In this document: piece by piece, positions 40,825 to 50,723 of the stretch
How positions within the stretch are numbered: the first letter of the stretch is position 1
Layout: each line of letters starts with the position of its first letter
Notes under the pieces: generated by a model
Database searches by the model: none
Seen by the model: only the letters and a program-made list of their open reading frames with translations
Told to the model about the DNA's origin: nothing
Origin: Brachypodium distachyon
Taxonomy: Eukaryota > Streptophyta > Magnoliopsida > Poales > Poaceae
Direction: 5' to 3'
Assembly: GCF_000005505.3 (NCBI RefSeq)
Contig: NC_016131.3
Span: 55,599,355 to 55,663,354 of the forward strand
Length of the DNA stretch: 64,000 nucleotides
Made by a program: the position numbers and the translations under genes

Positions 40825-42886
40825 AGTCTAGACGAAATATCTAGTCGCAACAAGCTTGTTTCCTCCTGTGGACACCTCTTGGCCGCTGGATTGATGAACC
40901 TGGGCAGTGCACCTAGCCGTGATGCAGCCTAGGTTAGACGGAGCTAGCTAGAGAGCTAAGGGAATCTTGGCCTTTGTTGACGGCACTACTCAGCTAGATT
41001 TGCAGCTCCGAATCGCAAAAAAGCTCATGGAGGTGATGGAGCAAGGGTGGTTGCATGCAAATTCCTTATCACCCGCAGATGGAGAGCTCAGTGGTACCAG
41101 TGCACCAGGGGTAGCTCCCGTTGGATCCAAAAAGATGCCAGATGTCTGACCCAAATTCAATGCTGCGCTATTCGCTAATGCAAGGTGATTTGGACGGGGC
41201 TAATCTCCCCTACCCTAGTTGCGTGGTACAGAATTGTTTCTCAATTCCTTTCTCTCCATCATGCGTGACACCAGCGGACCAGCCTCAATCTCGCTCCCTC
41301 CCTCCCCCCCTCTCTCCCCTCTCTCTCTCTCTCTCCCTCTCTTCATGCACCTCTCTCTCTCCAGCATGCGTGCACCTGCAACTACCTTCTCGCGAGAAGA
41401 CATCAATCTTTTTCTCGCAAGAATACATCAATCCTTTTGAATTTAAAAACTCAAAAACTTTTGAACCAAAAATCCAATTTACAGTTGTTTGGACCTAAGT
41501 TTTTCTTGTGGCATGGTATTTAAAATAAGACCATTATTGAATATATTTTGATTTTTTTTAATTTTGTAACCTCAATGGAATACGTATGTTGTGAAATCTT
41601 AGTGTAATTGAAAAAAGGCAAAATAATAATAATGAAATATCAATATGTTTCATTACAGTTTCACCAAAATAATCAAAAGAGTTTGAATTTTTAAAATTCA
41701 AATTGTCAAAATATATTCAGTATCGGTCTTGTTTTCAAGATCTCACCATTCGGAACATGAAGATTCAAATAGATATACGTGCTTCAAAAGATTCAGACGT
41801 TTAAAATTAGAATAAAACTTAAACACCCATCCATACATGCATGTGACGAACCTGCATTAAAATATGCATCCCATCACCATGCATGCATGCTTCATTGCTT
41901 TCTGACACAAGCCTACTGTACAAGCCCAGTTATTATTACTTTTACATCCGTCCATTCAAGGCCAGGAAGAACCTGTACCAAGATTACCTTTAATGTAATG
42001 ATGCATGCTGTTGCTTAAGCATTGACTAGCACCAATCTCCTCCGAGGCGACCGACGGCATCCACCCCGTGGTGCAGTGGTACCATGTGCCATTCAACTTT
42101 TCCGCATGTCGGTAGTCGGTGGAGCTTGCATGTCCAGCAGTGTTTATTACTTCCTCACTAGGTTTCATAATTCTTATATATATTTATTTTTTAAAAACGT
42201 AATATTTCGACAAAATTATGTAACGAAAGGAATCACCAGATGACAGCAAGTAGTGACACAGATACATTTAGCAACCATGCCCACAAACGATGCTACCTAA
42301 TCTGGCATTTTCCATCAGAGAATCTGTGCAACCCAATGGGCTAGTTGTGTCATTCCGCGTGACTGTATGGGCAGGCCGCATAAAGCCAGGAGAAAAGTTG
42401 GGGGCACTGATGGCAACTCCTACCACCACACGATCGAGCAAAAGGCACTGGAAGGTGTCCAGGTTCAATGCACGCGATCCCGGTCGTTGAAGGACACCGT
42501 TCAAAGCTGAAGACCCAGATGACAAGTTCCAGAGCAGGTCAGGTAACGGAGCTTTGAGCCTCTGAAAGGGCATCTGGATATTTGGGAGGGTATAAGTAGC
42601 TTTGTAGAAGCATCATCTCTGAAAGCCAGGATGATGATGCCATTCTTCCCTGAGCTGTAGGAGGAGATCAGGCTGTCGTCTCGCATGGAGTTCCCCCATT
42701 CTCACTTCTTGGCTCTAGTCACTTCTTGGCTCTTGGTAGTTTGTTGTTCCTTTCAGGTAGGCAAGAGGGTTTGGTTGTTGTGATGTTGATCTCCTTTGTG
42801 TTCGCCGGGGAGATGGCGTTTGCATCTCATCTTGCTGCTGCTGCGTGTTGATGCAGTTTGATTGTATGCGTTGTATCCAGGCAAAT
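40825..42886. other. Upstream region of MIR395 and intergenic DNA
   Basis: The first few hundred bases should hold the MIR395 promoter. 41,270-41,370 is a CT microsatellite, (CT)n with CCCTC interruptions. 41,440-41,830 is AT-rich. 42,270-42,700 has an open frame on the minus strand (about 100 residues) that I do not recognise. No gene is called. Confidence 0.4.
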
Positions 42887-42899
42887 AAATCTTTGATGA

Positions 42900-43103
42900 G
42901 CTTATTTCTGTCTCCTTTAATAAATCTCCTTTTTGTAGCGCGTGGAGTGCGTGGCCGGGTCGGCCAGCGTGTCTGTGTGCGGTCTTTTTATTTGCGCCAT
43001 GAACATTGTAACGGTTTTCGCTCGGTTTTTCCGTTTAATTAACTGGCCAATTTATTTCTTCTTGATCAATGGATTGAGTCTTCAGACTCCGGTTTGAAAA
43101 AAA
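42900..43103 (+). mobile_element. 5'-truncated LINE-like retroposon with 13-bp target duplication
   Basis: AAATCTTTGATGA lies at 42887-42899 and 43104-43116. The 204-bp insert ends GACTCCGGTTTGAAAAAAAA, i.e. a poly(A) tail, and contains typical non-coding 3' UTR-like sequence. This is the signature of target-primed reverse transcription with severe 5' truncation. Confidence 0.8.
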
Positions 43104-43116
43104 AAATCTTTGATGA

Positions 43117-43629
43117 CACATGAATGGTCGTGTTTCTTCTTTCGCTCTGTCTTTGACTGTAAATCACCTCGGGAAATACAAATGTTCAACTTACAGACTG
43201 CTATTCCGTTATGCCACTAATGGGCGTTTTGGAAACAAAAAGATATGTAAATGTTCGACTCGAGAGATGCAATGTGTATTTCTGGATGGGCTCATGATTC
43301 TGGAGTCTGAACTTTAGGTTCAGGGGCATCTCATTGGATAAGTTTCGGATCCAGGACCGGTTTCTGAATAAAAAACTCTAATGCCAAGGAGCAGTTAAGA
43401 CTTCATGTTGGTTTATTTTCCTATAATCTCGATCAAACTTTAAGAAGGTGACTTCATACAAATCTAGAACTTATTACGGAACGGAGGCAGCGATAGATTT
43501 AGAAAAATTCAGATGCACGAATTGGGCTGCACCAAACAAGCGGCCCAGGCAAGTCTGGCGGCCTTGTTCCCTAGGGACGGCCCTGGTTATGGACAGGGCG
43601 GCCCGCGTGGAGTACTCATCCGCTACAGA
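43117..43629. other. Intergenic, nothing recognised
   Basis: I see no supported gene between the retroposon and the carboxylesterase fragment. Confidence 0.4.
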
Positions 43630-43752
43630 TCAGCCGGCGGTGAGCGTCGCGCCGCCGCGCGTGCCATACACGAACTGCCGCAGGACTCGGAGCAGCTCGT
43701 CGGCGGCCTTGCCCCACGGCTCGTAGACGAAGAAGGCGTGCCCCTGCCCAAC
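43630..43752 (-). pseudogene. Carboxylesterase C-terminal fragment
   Basis: The minus strand translates to GQGHAFFVYEPWGKAADELL, then RVLRQFV and a stop at 43,630. This is the His-containing end of a CXE enzyme. Nothing of the preceding domain is found next to it. Confidence 0.8.
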
Positions 43753-43842
43753 AACAAACTCTGTTTTTCTAAAAATACTCTGTTTTTTTTAAAAAAAAAC
43801 AAGTAGGAGCTGTACTTCTGTACCTAATAATAAAAGCAGTAG

Positions 43843-44304
43843 TTGGTTTTCGTCCGTTTTTTGGGCCGGCCTTTTCTTTCCGGGCCAAGTCCACCTCCTG
43901 CGCCTCCTTCCTCTCTCTGCATCGCCAAGCCAACCAGCTTCCTGCCTCTCTGCATTGACGGCGCCGACGACCGCATCGTCGTCTGGATTGCCAGGATTGT
44001 TTCCGTCGTCCGTCCGCCTGGTACGTCCGCGAGCCACCCCGCACCCCTCATCCGGTCCTCCCCCCTCCTCTCGCATCCTCCGGTCGCGGTGTTCCAGCTG
44101 GCGTTGCAGACAGAGACGCAGTCGACGGACCGGCCGACGATGCATGAGGTGGTGCACGTCCTGTACTGCCTCGTGCATCCCGACCCGCCGCCGAAGCTTA
44201 TGCAGCCGCCTCTGCTGTCGTCCTCCTCGCTGCAGCCAGCGGCCGTCCTGGATCTGGAGGCACAGCGTCGCTGGAGCAGGAGGGCGCCGAGGTGGATAAG
44301 GTGA
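43843..44304 (+). other. Open frame with a receptor-kinase-tail-like segment, low support
   Basis: The frame contains STDRPTMHEVVHVL, which resembles the conserved RPTM..VV..L segment at the end of plant receptor-like kinases, followed by a Pro/Leu-rich tail. No kinase core is present. It may be another captured or truncated fragment, or chance. Confidence 0.3.
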
Positions 44305-44465
44305 GGGTTTGCAGTTTGGCTGTCCTATGGTGCGGCATAGGAACATAGCTTATTGTCAGCATTTGACTTATTTACAGCAACATAGCAAGGTATTGTCAGC
44401 ATTGCTCCTTTTACATACTTATACCTGAGGTGAAGATTGATACCACAACCACCTTTCTGGTGCAG

Positions 44466-44636
44466 CATTGATGATATAGATGAGGCTGTTCTAGGACCTG
44501 GTAGATTTGGGAAGAAGCATTTTGTTCCTTTTACCTTGTGCTGATGGGAATGCACATGCTGAGAAAAAAACTGTCTCTGACGGTGTTGATTTGGATGCAC
44601 TTGCACGTCGAGAGGAGTGCAATAATCTCACAATGC
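44466..44636 (+). pseudogene. CDC48C/NVL-type AAA ATPase fragment
   Basis: The + strand reads DDIDEAVLGPGRFGKKHFVP, resembling the second AAA module of CDC48C/NVL (D.AVLRPGRFGK...VPLP). After frame slips it continues as VDLDALARREECNNL, the helix that follows in that family. The invariant Arg before PGRFG is Gly here. It is an isolated exon-sized piece with indels. Confidence 0.7.
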
Positions 44637-45206
44637 ACACCTAGCTTTACTGGTTATTCACTGTTTTTAAATTGAATGGCTGCTCTGTCTTAATTTGCCG
44701 AAATCTGATATTTTGCTTACTTGTGTAATCTGTGGCCAGGAAATCCTAAGACATGATTGATAATTGGTTCAATCCACTAGAGTAAACTAAGCTTGTATCG
44801 TTATGTCATTATGGATTGCACCGTTTTTGTCCTCTGTTAATTAGCTGAAGTATAATAACTAGCAAGAAGTTTTCTTGATCTCTGTTTGTTGCATGGTGGT
44901 GTACTATGTTAGTCTCATGGTGTACTGTGGAGTGTTTGTTGCATGGTGGTGTACTATGTTAGCTCATGGTGTACTGTTGGAGTATAATACCTAGGCCGTG
45001 GCAACGCAAGGGTATCTTTACTAGTAATGTCCGATGGCCCAATGCCCTCGATAGTTCTCGACGTCCTTCCGTTGACAAGTCAGTAATCTGCTTTTACTTG
45101 CACAAGCCATTGCCACGAGGAGAGCGCAAAGCAGCACAGTACAGACTCCAGAGTCCAAGCAAGAAATTTAGCACGACGAGGTCGAGAATTCGAGATCGAG
45201 AAAACC

Positions 45207-45330
45207 ATGGCATCAATGCCTCCAGCTCCCTCCTCTCATCCGGACAACGCAGCGCCGGCATGCCGCAGGTGCTCAGCGACGGCACAATCGTCCGTCCCCC
45301 GCCGCCGCCCTTCTTTGGCTCCGCGACCAG
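45207..45330 (+). pseudogene. Carboxylesterase N-terminal fragment
   Basis: ATGGCATCAATGCC begins a sequence close to the start of the 27-kb CXE pseudogene (MASMP, then VLSDGTIVRPPPPP in a second frame). The VVEDC-coding stretch is deleted, shifting the frame, and homology stops before HGGGF. It lies on the + strand, opposite to the other CXE copies. Confidence 0.8.
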
Positions 45331-45368
45331 CTACAAAAGATCACATATTGGAACGACAGCACAGCTTT

Positions 45369-46103
45369 TTAATCCTTGCGCAAGTCGATGGGAAGGGCCA
45401 AATAAAGAGATCTGAACTTCAACCATTCCTCGCCAGGCCCAAGAATGTTGTATGCTCTCTGCAGCATGTCGTCACGCGCCAAGTCAGGCATCTCATGTAG
45501 CGTCGACGCCAACGCCTCTTCAGGGGAGGCCATGGGCGTCAAGCCTGATGAGCTTGGTTTCTTTGGTGCTCCAAGAGTATCGTCTTCACGTCGCCATTGC
45601 CTTTGGCTCGCCGCCGTACGTTCGTCGTGGGAGAAGGCGTTGAAATGCGTTCGTCGTGGGAGGAGGCAGAGCTGGGCCTCCATCGCCGCCCTTTCCCCTT
45701 CCTCCCCGTCGTCGTCGTCCCTGAAACAGCGATCGAGCGCCGCCGCCATCTTGTCTTGTTCGCGGCGCAGGAGCGTCGTGGATCTCGAATCCATGTAGCG
45801 CTGCTCCTTCTTCTTCCGCCCCCACTGGTCCTCTCGCTCGGCGTGGTAGCAAGGGGGCAACAACGACAGCGACGGCGGCCGAGCGGGCGCTGTACACGAA
45901 GAAATCGACCGTGCAGCCCATGTCTGGAGGAGGACGGAGTCGCCGTGGGCCGCCAAGACGAGCGTTTCGACCTTGATCCCGTGCGGGTAGTCGACGACAG
46001 CGCCGGCGGAGACCCGGGCGAGGTGGCCGCTGGAGACGCGGGCGTCGGGATCATCGCACCGCCGGTACTGCTCGAGCAGAAGCGGCCGGCCAAGGATCGC
46101 CAT
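45369..46103 (-). pseudogene. DUF1618-like N-terminal fragment fused to an unknown tail
   Basis: The 244-residue frame has an N-terminal part with LAAHGDSVLLQ. In a neighbouring frame it continues CTVDFFVYSA, then returns to ARPPSLSLLPPC, the pattern of grass DUF1618 proteins with two compensating indels. The tail (HEMPDLARDDMLQRAYNIL to PIDLRKD) resembles unnamed grass proteins, but I cannot name its family. It may be a chimera. No function is proposed. Confidence 0.4.
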
Positions 46104-48018
46104 CGGGTGGTGGTTCCTGGTGATCCGGTCGGGTTTTCATGTCCCGCAGGTTCGATTTGTTGGGGATCGCGCCGTATTTCTATCGGCTCGCTCATCTGAT
46201 TTGTTGGAGGAGAACGAGCCTAATTTGCTGGGAAATCGGTACGAGTACGATCGAGTTTGTTGCCTTCCAGGCGAGGAAAAGGCGTGCTAAGTAGAGCTCT
46301 TATTTAGGTGTATTTTTTAGAAACAAAACAGAGTACTATCTTTTTTGACAATTAGAAAACAGAGTATATATACTCGTACATCCCAACTGCTAAAACCCCC
46401 AATTTACGGACTCGTTTCTTTTTTGTTTACTAGAGTACCCTTTGTGAAGAAACCTATATTGCGTATGCCTTGTTTGGTTTGAGCAGGCCCTGTTTGCTGC
46501 GGAATGGATAAACGAATCCAGGTATTGCAGGTTTGAAGTGAACTGAGCAAATCATGTTATGGTAAGGAGGGAGGCCGAGGGGCGCGTGACGGTGCCGTCC
46601 TTTTTTTTGCGTATGCCTTGTTGGTTTGAGCAGGTGACGGTGCTCGGTTCGATCCGTGTATGGTTACAACTTAGAACTGTTTGAAGGCTTGCGTTGGAAC
46701 GCAGATATTTCACTGGAATTCAACACAAAAGAGTTTAGTTTTATGCTAGAGAGGAGATCGTCGAGGGCGTGGCCATTGAGCTGATTATTGATTCTTGCCT
46801 TGATTGCTGCGACTGATTGTCCGACCGGAGAGCCAACGAAGGATAGAGGCAGACGCATTATCGAGACGTCAGGCTAAACAGGCCTCCTCAAGCGCACCAA
46901 CCTCGAAATGGGGTTCCCTTCAGAAAAGGAAAAAAACCTCAAAATGGGCCCTGAAAGGCCCAACTGAGCTTTAATGAAGCTTTGCGAGCCTGCCGAGCCC
47001 AACCGTGTGATCAAGTAACCCCAGGTAAGCAGGATGTTGGAGTTGGAACTCTAAAAAAAAAAAGATAAGCAGGAATTTTGGCTCATGTACTATTGTGTAT
47101 ACATACATACGCTGTCTTCATTCTTCGACATAGCGAGAGGGATTGCCCTTCAACATATATATACATGTACTTGTCTCGTCTGCTAGCTTAATTAGTTATT
47201 GCTGATTCCCTGCCGACATATCCACCGTTTGTCTCTGAAGAGATCTTCTATAGCTACTCTAGTGACATTGTCAAATGGAAAATGGAAATCGGTGCATGTC
47301 CTCATTGGGTAACATATATACTTACTCCCTTGCTAAGGTTCAACTCACTGGCAGTCTGGCATGTGCACTGATCACACGAGTAATATGGAAATAGTTAATC
47401 AAGATTAATTAGCCAAGTCAGCACTCTTACCTGTTGTTTTAAAGTAACACTTGCTTTGTCTTTACATGGTACAAGTCAAAAGAAATTGGACTCTGCTAGT
47501 CTAGGGACAAAGAATCAATCTTCAGTTCGTCACTTAGTGTGGAGTGTTGACCCAGGAGCAGAATTGTCTTGACATGAACATTGCGTCCGGATTGAGAAGT
47601 CAACCTCTACTAGTACTTACAGAGTTATTTTACCTCAAGTTGTGGACAAACAAATGTAAATCGAAGGGACTAGGTGCGGCCACGAAGATCACTGAAGAAC
47701 AGGGTAAATACGGAGGACACAAGTATTCTATAAAAAAAGAATGTGGAGGACACCAGATCCATGTTACCCCTGCAATTAAGAACTTTATTTTCCCGATAAA
47801 AAAAAGAACTATTCCAGTAAAGAACTAAATTGTTGGACCGTTGATCCAGGAGCAGAATTGTTGCAGTGATTGCAAAATAAATAAATTTTCTTCATATATG
47901 TTAATGTTACGGAGTACTATTTGATAACCTGCTCTTGACTTTTCTCTACTAGTAGTTACAGAGTTACAGTATAACCGTGTGCAGAGGCTGAGGAGTTTTC
48001 TCCTTTTCTATTTTTTTC
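46104..48018. other. Intergenic with several repair-type duplications
   Basis: Short fillers between direct repeats lie at 46325-46366, 46586-46643, 47026-47074 and 47712-47753 (see findings). Otherwise the DNA is AT-rich without a gene. Confidence 0.5.
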
Positions 48019-48098
48019 CCCTCCAACCCATATTAATTGTCGCAAATTTAGTAAAAAGTTGTACTAAATAAACGGCAAGTAATATGGGTCGGACGAAG
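48019..48098. mobile_element. Degenerate Stowaway MITE
   Basis: CCCCTCCAACCCATATTAAT and ATTAATATGGGTCGGACGAA-like ends are inverted (the right end here reads GTAATATGGGTCGGACGAAG). It is about 80 bp long. Confidence 0.6.
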
Positions 48099-49041
48099 TA
48101 CAGTTATTTCTCAGTTGTCTTAGAAATAGCAAGACTGTATAAATATTGTCACATGGCAATTCCTAAAAAGGAAAACATTTTTTTTCTTTTCCATTGCGGC
48201 AACGTCGCCATTTTCCTCCGCCCATGGCTCCATTTCTGCCAGCATTGCAACCTCTGTTGCCGATGAGGCGAGGGTTCTTCCGGAAAATAATCTTAAGAGA
48301 CCTGGTCTCTCGAGAGGCCCTCTGCATGTTATGCCATGTGGACTGATTAGCCTTTAAACAAATCTCAAAGCATCAGGAGTGAAAAAATAATAATCATGAT
48401 TATAATGCAGTGAATTTCTCACGTGACACAAGATGGACGCGGTCTTTCAGCTTGGACTTATTTCTGTGCCACTTGGGCTTAGAGAGATATAGTGGCATTT
48501 ATTATCAAGAAGTATACCAAAATTTTTATAATAAAATACACGCGAAAGAACAAGACACAAGAAGCTACAGAAGCTACTCGCTCCGGTTCACAAAAAAGCG
48601 CGAAAAAAGTGACGTTTGACACATGTCTATCCTCTTTGTCAACCTTTAAAACTTTGACTGTCGACATCATTATAAAAGTTGATTGAAGACTCAGAAATCA
48701 CATGTACAGTATAAACCTGTCTCAAAACGTATTTTTAGAATATTGTACCTTTATTATAGATATTATACACATAATAATAATACAGTGAAAACTTAGCTGC
48801 CAAAGTTATAACCTGAAGATCATATATCAATGGCCAACGTCATTGCACGTAATTTACACATAGACATACCATAGCAGGAAGCTAGTTTTACTCGACAAAA
48901 TAAAACTAAACAAAACAACGCAGATAACCCGGATCTTGACGCAGTTCTACTTCTGAAAACACTGTAGACGGTCTCGGCCGTTGACCGTCTCGTTGGATCC
49001 AACATGCATACGTGTCGTCGCGCGTACAACCGAGGAATTAA
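48099..49041. other. Intergenic, possible MITE debris
   Basis: CTCGCTCCGGTTCACAAAAA near 48,579 looks like a Stowaway left end, but no matching right end was found. Nothing else is seen upstream of the CXE stop at 49,042. Confidence 0.35.
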
Positions 49042-50127
49042 TCAAGCGGCGGCCTTGGCCATGGGCGCGACGTCGTCGTCGTCGTGGACGAAGCGGCGGA
49101 CGAGGCGGGTGAGCTCGCCGGTGGCGTGGTTCCAGGGGTCGAGCGTGAAGAACCCGTGCGGCTCGCCGGCGAACTCGACGAGCTTCACGGGCTTGCCCAT
49201 GGCCTTCAACCGCTCGCCATAGTCGACGACGCGGTCGCGCAGCATGTCTTGGCCGGCGGCCACGACGAGCACCGGCGGGAGCGCCACGGGCTCCAGCCCG
49301 GGGCTGTCGGGCCCGAACGGGTTCGCCAGCGGGTGGTCCCTGGTGGCCCCCGCCGGCAGCGCGAGCCGCCAGAACCGGTCCAGCGTGTCCCGGTTCATCA
49401 GCCGGGTTGACTCCGCCTCCTCCGACGGCAGCCGCCTCTCGCCGCCGAAGAACGGCATCAGCAGCACGTAGCCCTTGACGTTGACCGTGACGTCGTCTCT
49501 GACGACGAGGGCGGCTTTTCCGCCGGGGCCGGAGCTCACGGCCAGGTGGTGCGCCAGGGTGCCGCCGGCGGAGTCGCCCGTGACGAACACTCGGCCGAAG
49601 TCGGCGACCTCCGCGAGGCTCCACGTGTCCGCGTTGTCGTCTCCGGCGGCGGCGGAGGAGTGTAGTTGTTGGGCGGAGAGCCATGTGAGGAGGGCGGCGG
49701 CGTCGTAGAGCGCAGCGGGGAGGGGGTGCTCGGGGGCGAGGCGGTAGCAGGCGGAGAGCACGAGGGCGCCGGCGCCGGCGGCGAGGCGGAGGCAGAAGCT
49801 GTGGGTGTTGGCCCACGTGCAGCAGCCCAGGCAGAAGCCACCGCCGTGGAAGTAGACCAGCACGGGGAGCTTCTGCTTCTGCTTCTCGGCATGGGCCGCC
49901 ATGGTGGGCTTGTAGATGCGGACGCGGAGGTTGCGGGCCTTGTCGTAGACGGCCTCCTTCCACTGCACCGAGGGGTGCTCGGAGGGGAACGTCTTGGGGC
50001 AGAACGCCGGCGGGTCCGGCGACCGGACGATGGTGCCGTCGCTGAGGACGCGGAGGAGGCCGAAGAGGTTCTCCACGACTACGTCATCGTCGCGCGGGCT
50101 CTCGCCGGCGGCCGGCATGGTTGGCAT
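49042..50127 (-). CDS. Carboxylesterase (CXE15-like alpha/beta hydrolase)
   Basis: This intact intronless gene encodes 361 residues. HGGGF is at 94-98, the elbow GDSAG has Ser186, Asp294 lies in AGQDML and His324 in GEPHGFF, so the catalytic set is complete. The N-terminus has VVENLFGLLRVLSDGT. Two positions that are acidic in the 24-kb paralogue differ here: the Asp in SFDYRLAPEH is Cys127, and the first Asp of HDDA is Tyr. These lie near the fold's core and may alter stability or substrate range. The start at 50,127 is preceded at a suitable distance by a TATA box. A stretch of GC-rich repeats (ACCGGCACCG) lies just beyond that. The true ester substrate is unknown. Confidence 0.94.
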   Translation of the reverse strand: MPTMPAAGESPRDDDVVVENLFGLLRVLSDGTIVRSPDPPAFCPKTFPSEHPSVQWKEAVYDKARNLRVRIYKPTMAAHAEKQKQKLPVLVYFHGGGFCLGCCTWANTHSFCLRLAAGAGALVLSACYRLAPEHPLPAALYDAAALLTWLSAQQLHSSAAAGDDNADTWSLAEVADFGRVFVTGDSAGGTLAHHLAVSSGPGGKAALVVRDDVTVNVKGYVLLMPFFGGERRLPSEEAESTRLMNRDTLDRFWRLALPAGATRDHPLANPFGPDSPGLEPVALPPVLVVAAGQDMLRDRVVDYGERLKAMGKPVKLVEFAGEPHGFFTLDPWNHATGELTRLVRRFVHDDDDVAPMAKAAA

Positions 50128-50214
50128 GTCCGGATCTTAGGCGTAGGGTGCTCTGAGAGGCAAGGAAGGAAAGGATATGTTGTTGATGATGTTTACTAGC
50201 AACCTGGAGCCGTC

Positions 50215-50221
50215 TTATATA
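50215..50221 (-). promoter_or_regulatory. TATA box of the 49-kb CXE gene
   Basis: TATATAA on the minus strand lies 88 bp upstream of the ATG. Confidence 0.75.
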
Positions 50222-50238
50222 CAAAGCGGCGAATATAA

Positions 50239-50273
50239 CGGTGCCGGTATGTACCGGCACCGTACCGGCACCG
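50239..50273. promoter_or_regulatory. Triple ACCGGCACCG motif, partly palindromic
   Basis: CGGTGCCGGT-ATGT-ACCGGCACCG is a perfect inverted repeat (50239-50262). A third copy in direct orientation follows at 50264-50273. It starts about 20 bp upstream of the TATA box, where a dimeric regulator could bind. Function is inferred. Confidence 0.5.
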
Positions 50274-50420
50274 ATTCAGCCGTCCATTTCCGCAAGGGGA
50301 TCCGAGCTCGGGATTTCGGTATTTCAATTTCCGCGCAGGTATACATGCCCCTTCGCGGTACGAACCTGTATGTACGAAGCGCTATACCGGTCTCGCTGGA
50401 ATGTGATTCGTTCCTTTAGT

Positions 50421-50723
50421 ACCAGTGGCGATTCTAGAACCTCAAATGAGGGTGGGCTCAAAATGACAAAACACTGTACTAAATTGACTTCGAAAGAGGG
50501 ACTATCGTCTAATGTGATTCAGATTTATACATCAATGTGTGATAGTATTGAAAAACACAAAAATACAATTAGATACCTTGCTAAGTTGCTAATATAACGA
50601 GAATTAGTCCCCACATAACAGTATGCATCGGCTATCAAGTGACCTGCACGTCAAAATAAGCAAAATCAGTGAATACTAGCTAGGCTCCAAATTATATTAA
50701 ATTCAAAATAATTATGTATATCT
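50421..50723. other. Probable left end of the hAT-type element
   Basis: CAGTGGCGATTCTAGAACCT followed by GAGGGTGGGCTC resembles the CAGTGGCGGAGCTAG type of terminus seen in grass hAT elements. The matching right end was not found. Confidence 0.4.

Noticed and set aside
40967..41149. 60-codon frame upstream of MIR395
   Set aside because: Short, unrecognised, and in the probable promoter region of the miRNA transcript.
42268..42686. Minus-strand frames of 101 and 61 codons
   Set aside because: No recognisable domain, no splice context and no homologous motif. Left as intergenic.
49536..50199. Long alternative-frame ORFs over the 49-kb carboxylesterase
   Set aside because: Same reason: Arg/Pro/Ala-rich shadows of a GC-rich gene.
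50421..50440. CAGTGGCG at the hAT-type relic resembling the CACTA CAGTGGCGG motif
   Set aside because: The match is 8 bases, and the following sequence (ATTCTAG..GAGGGTGGGCTC) fits hAT termini. A link between the two transposons is not supported.
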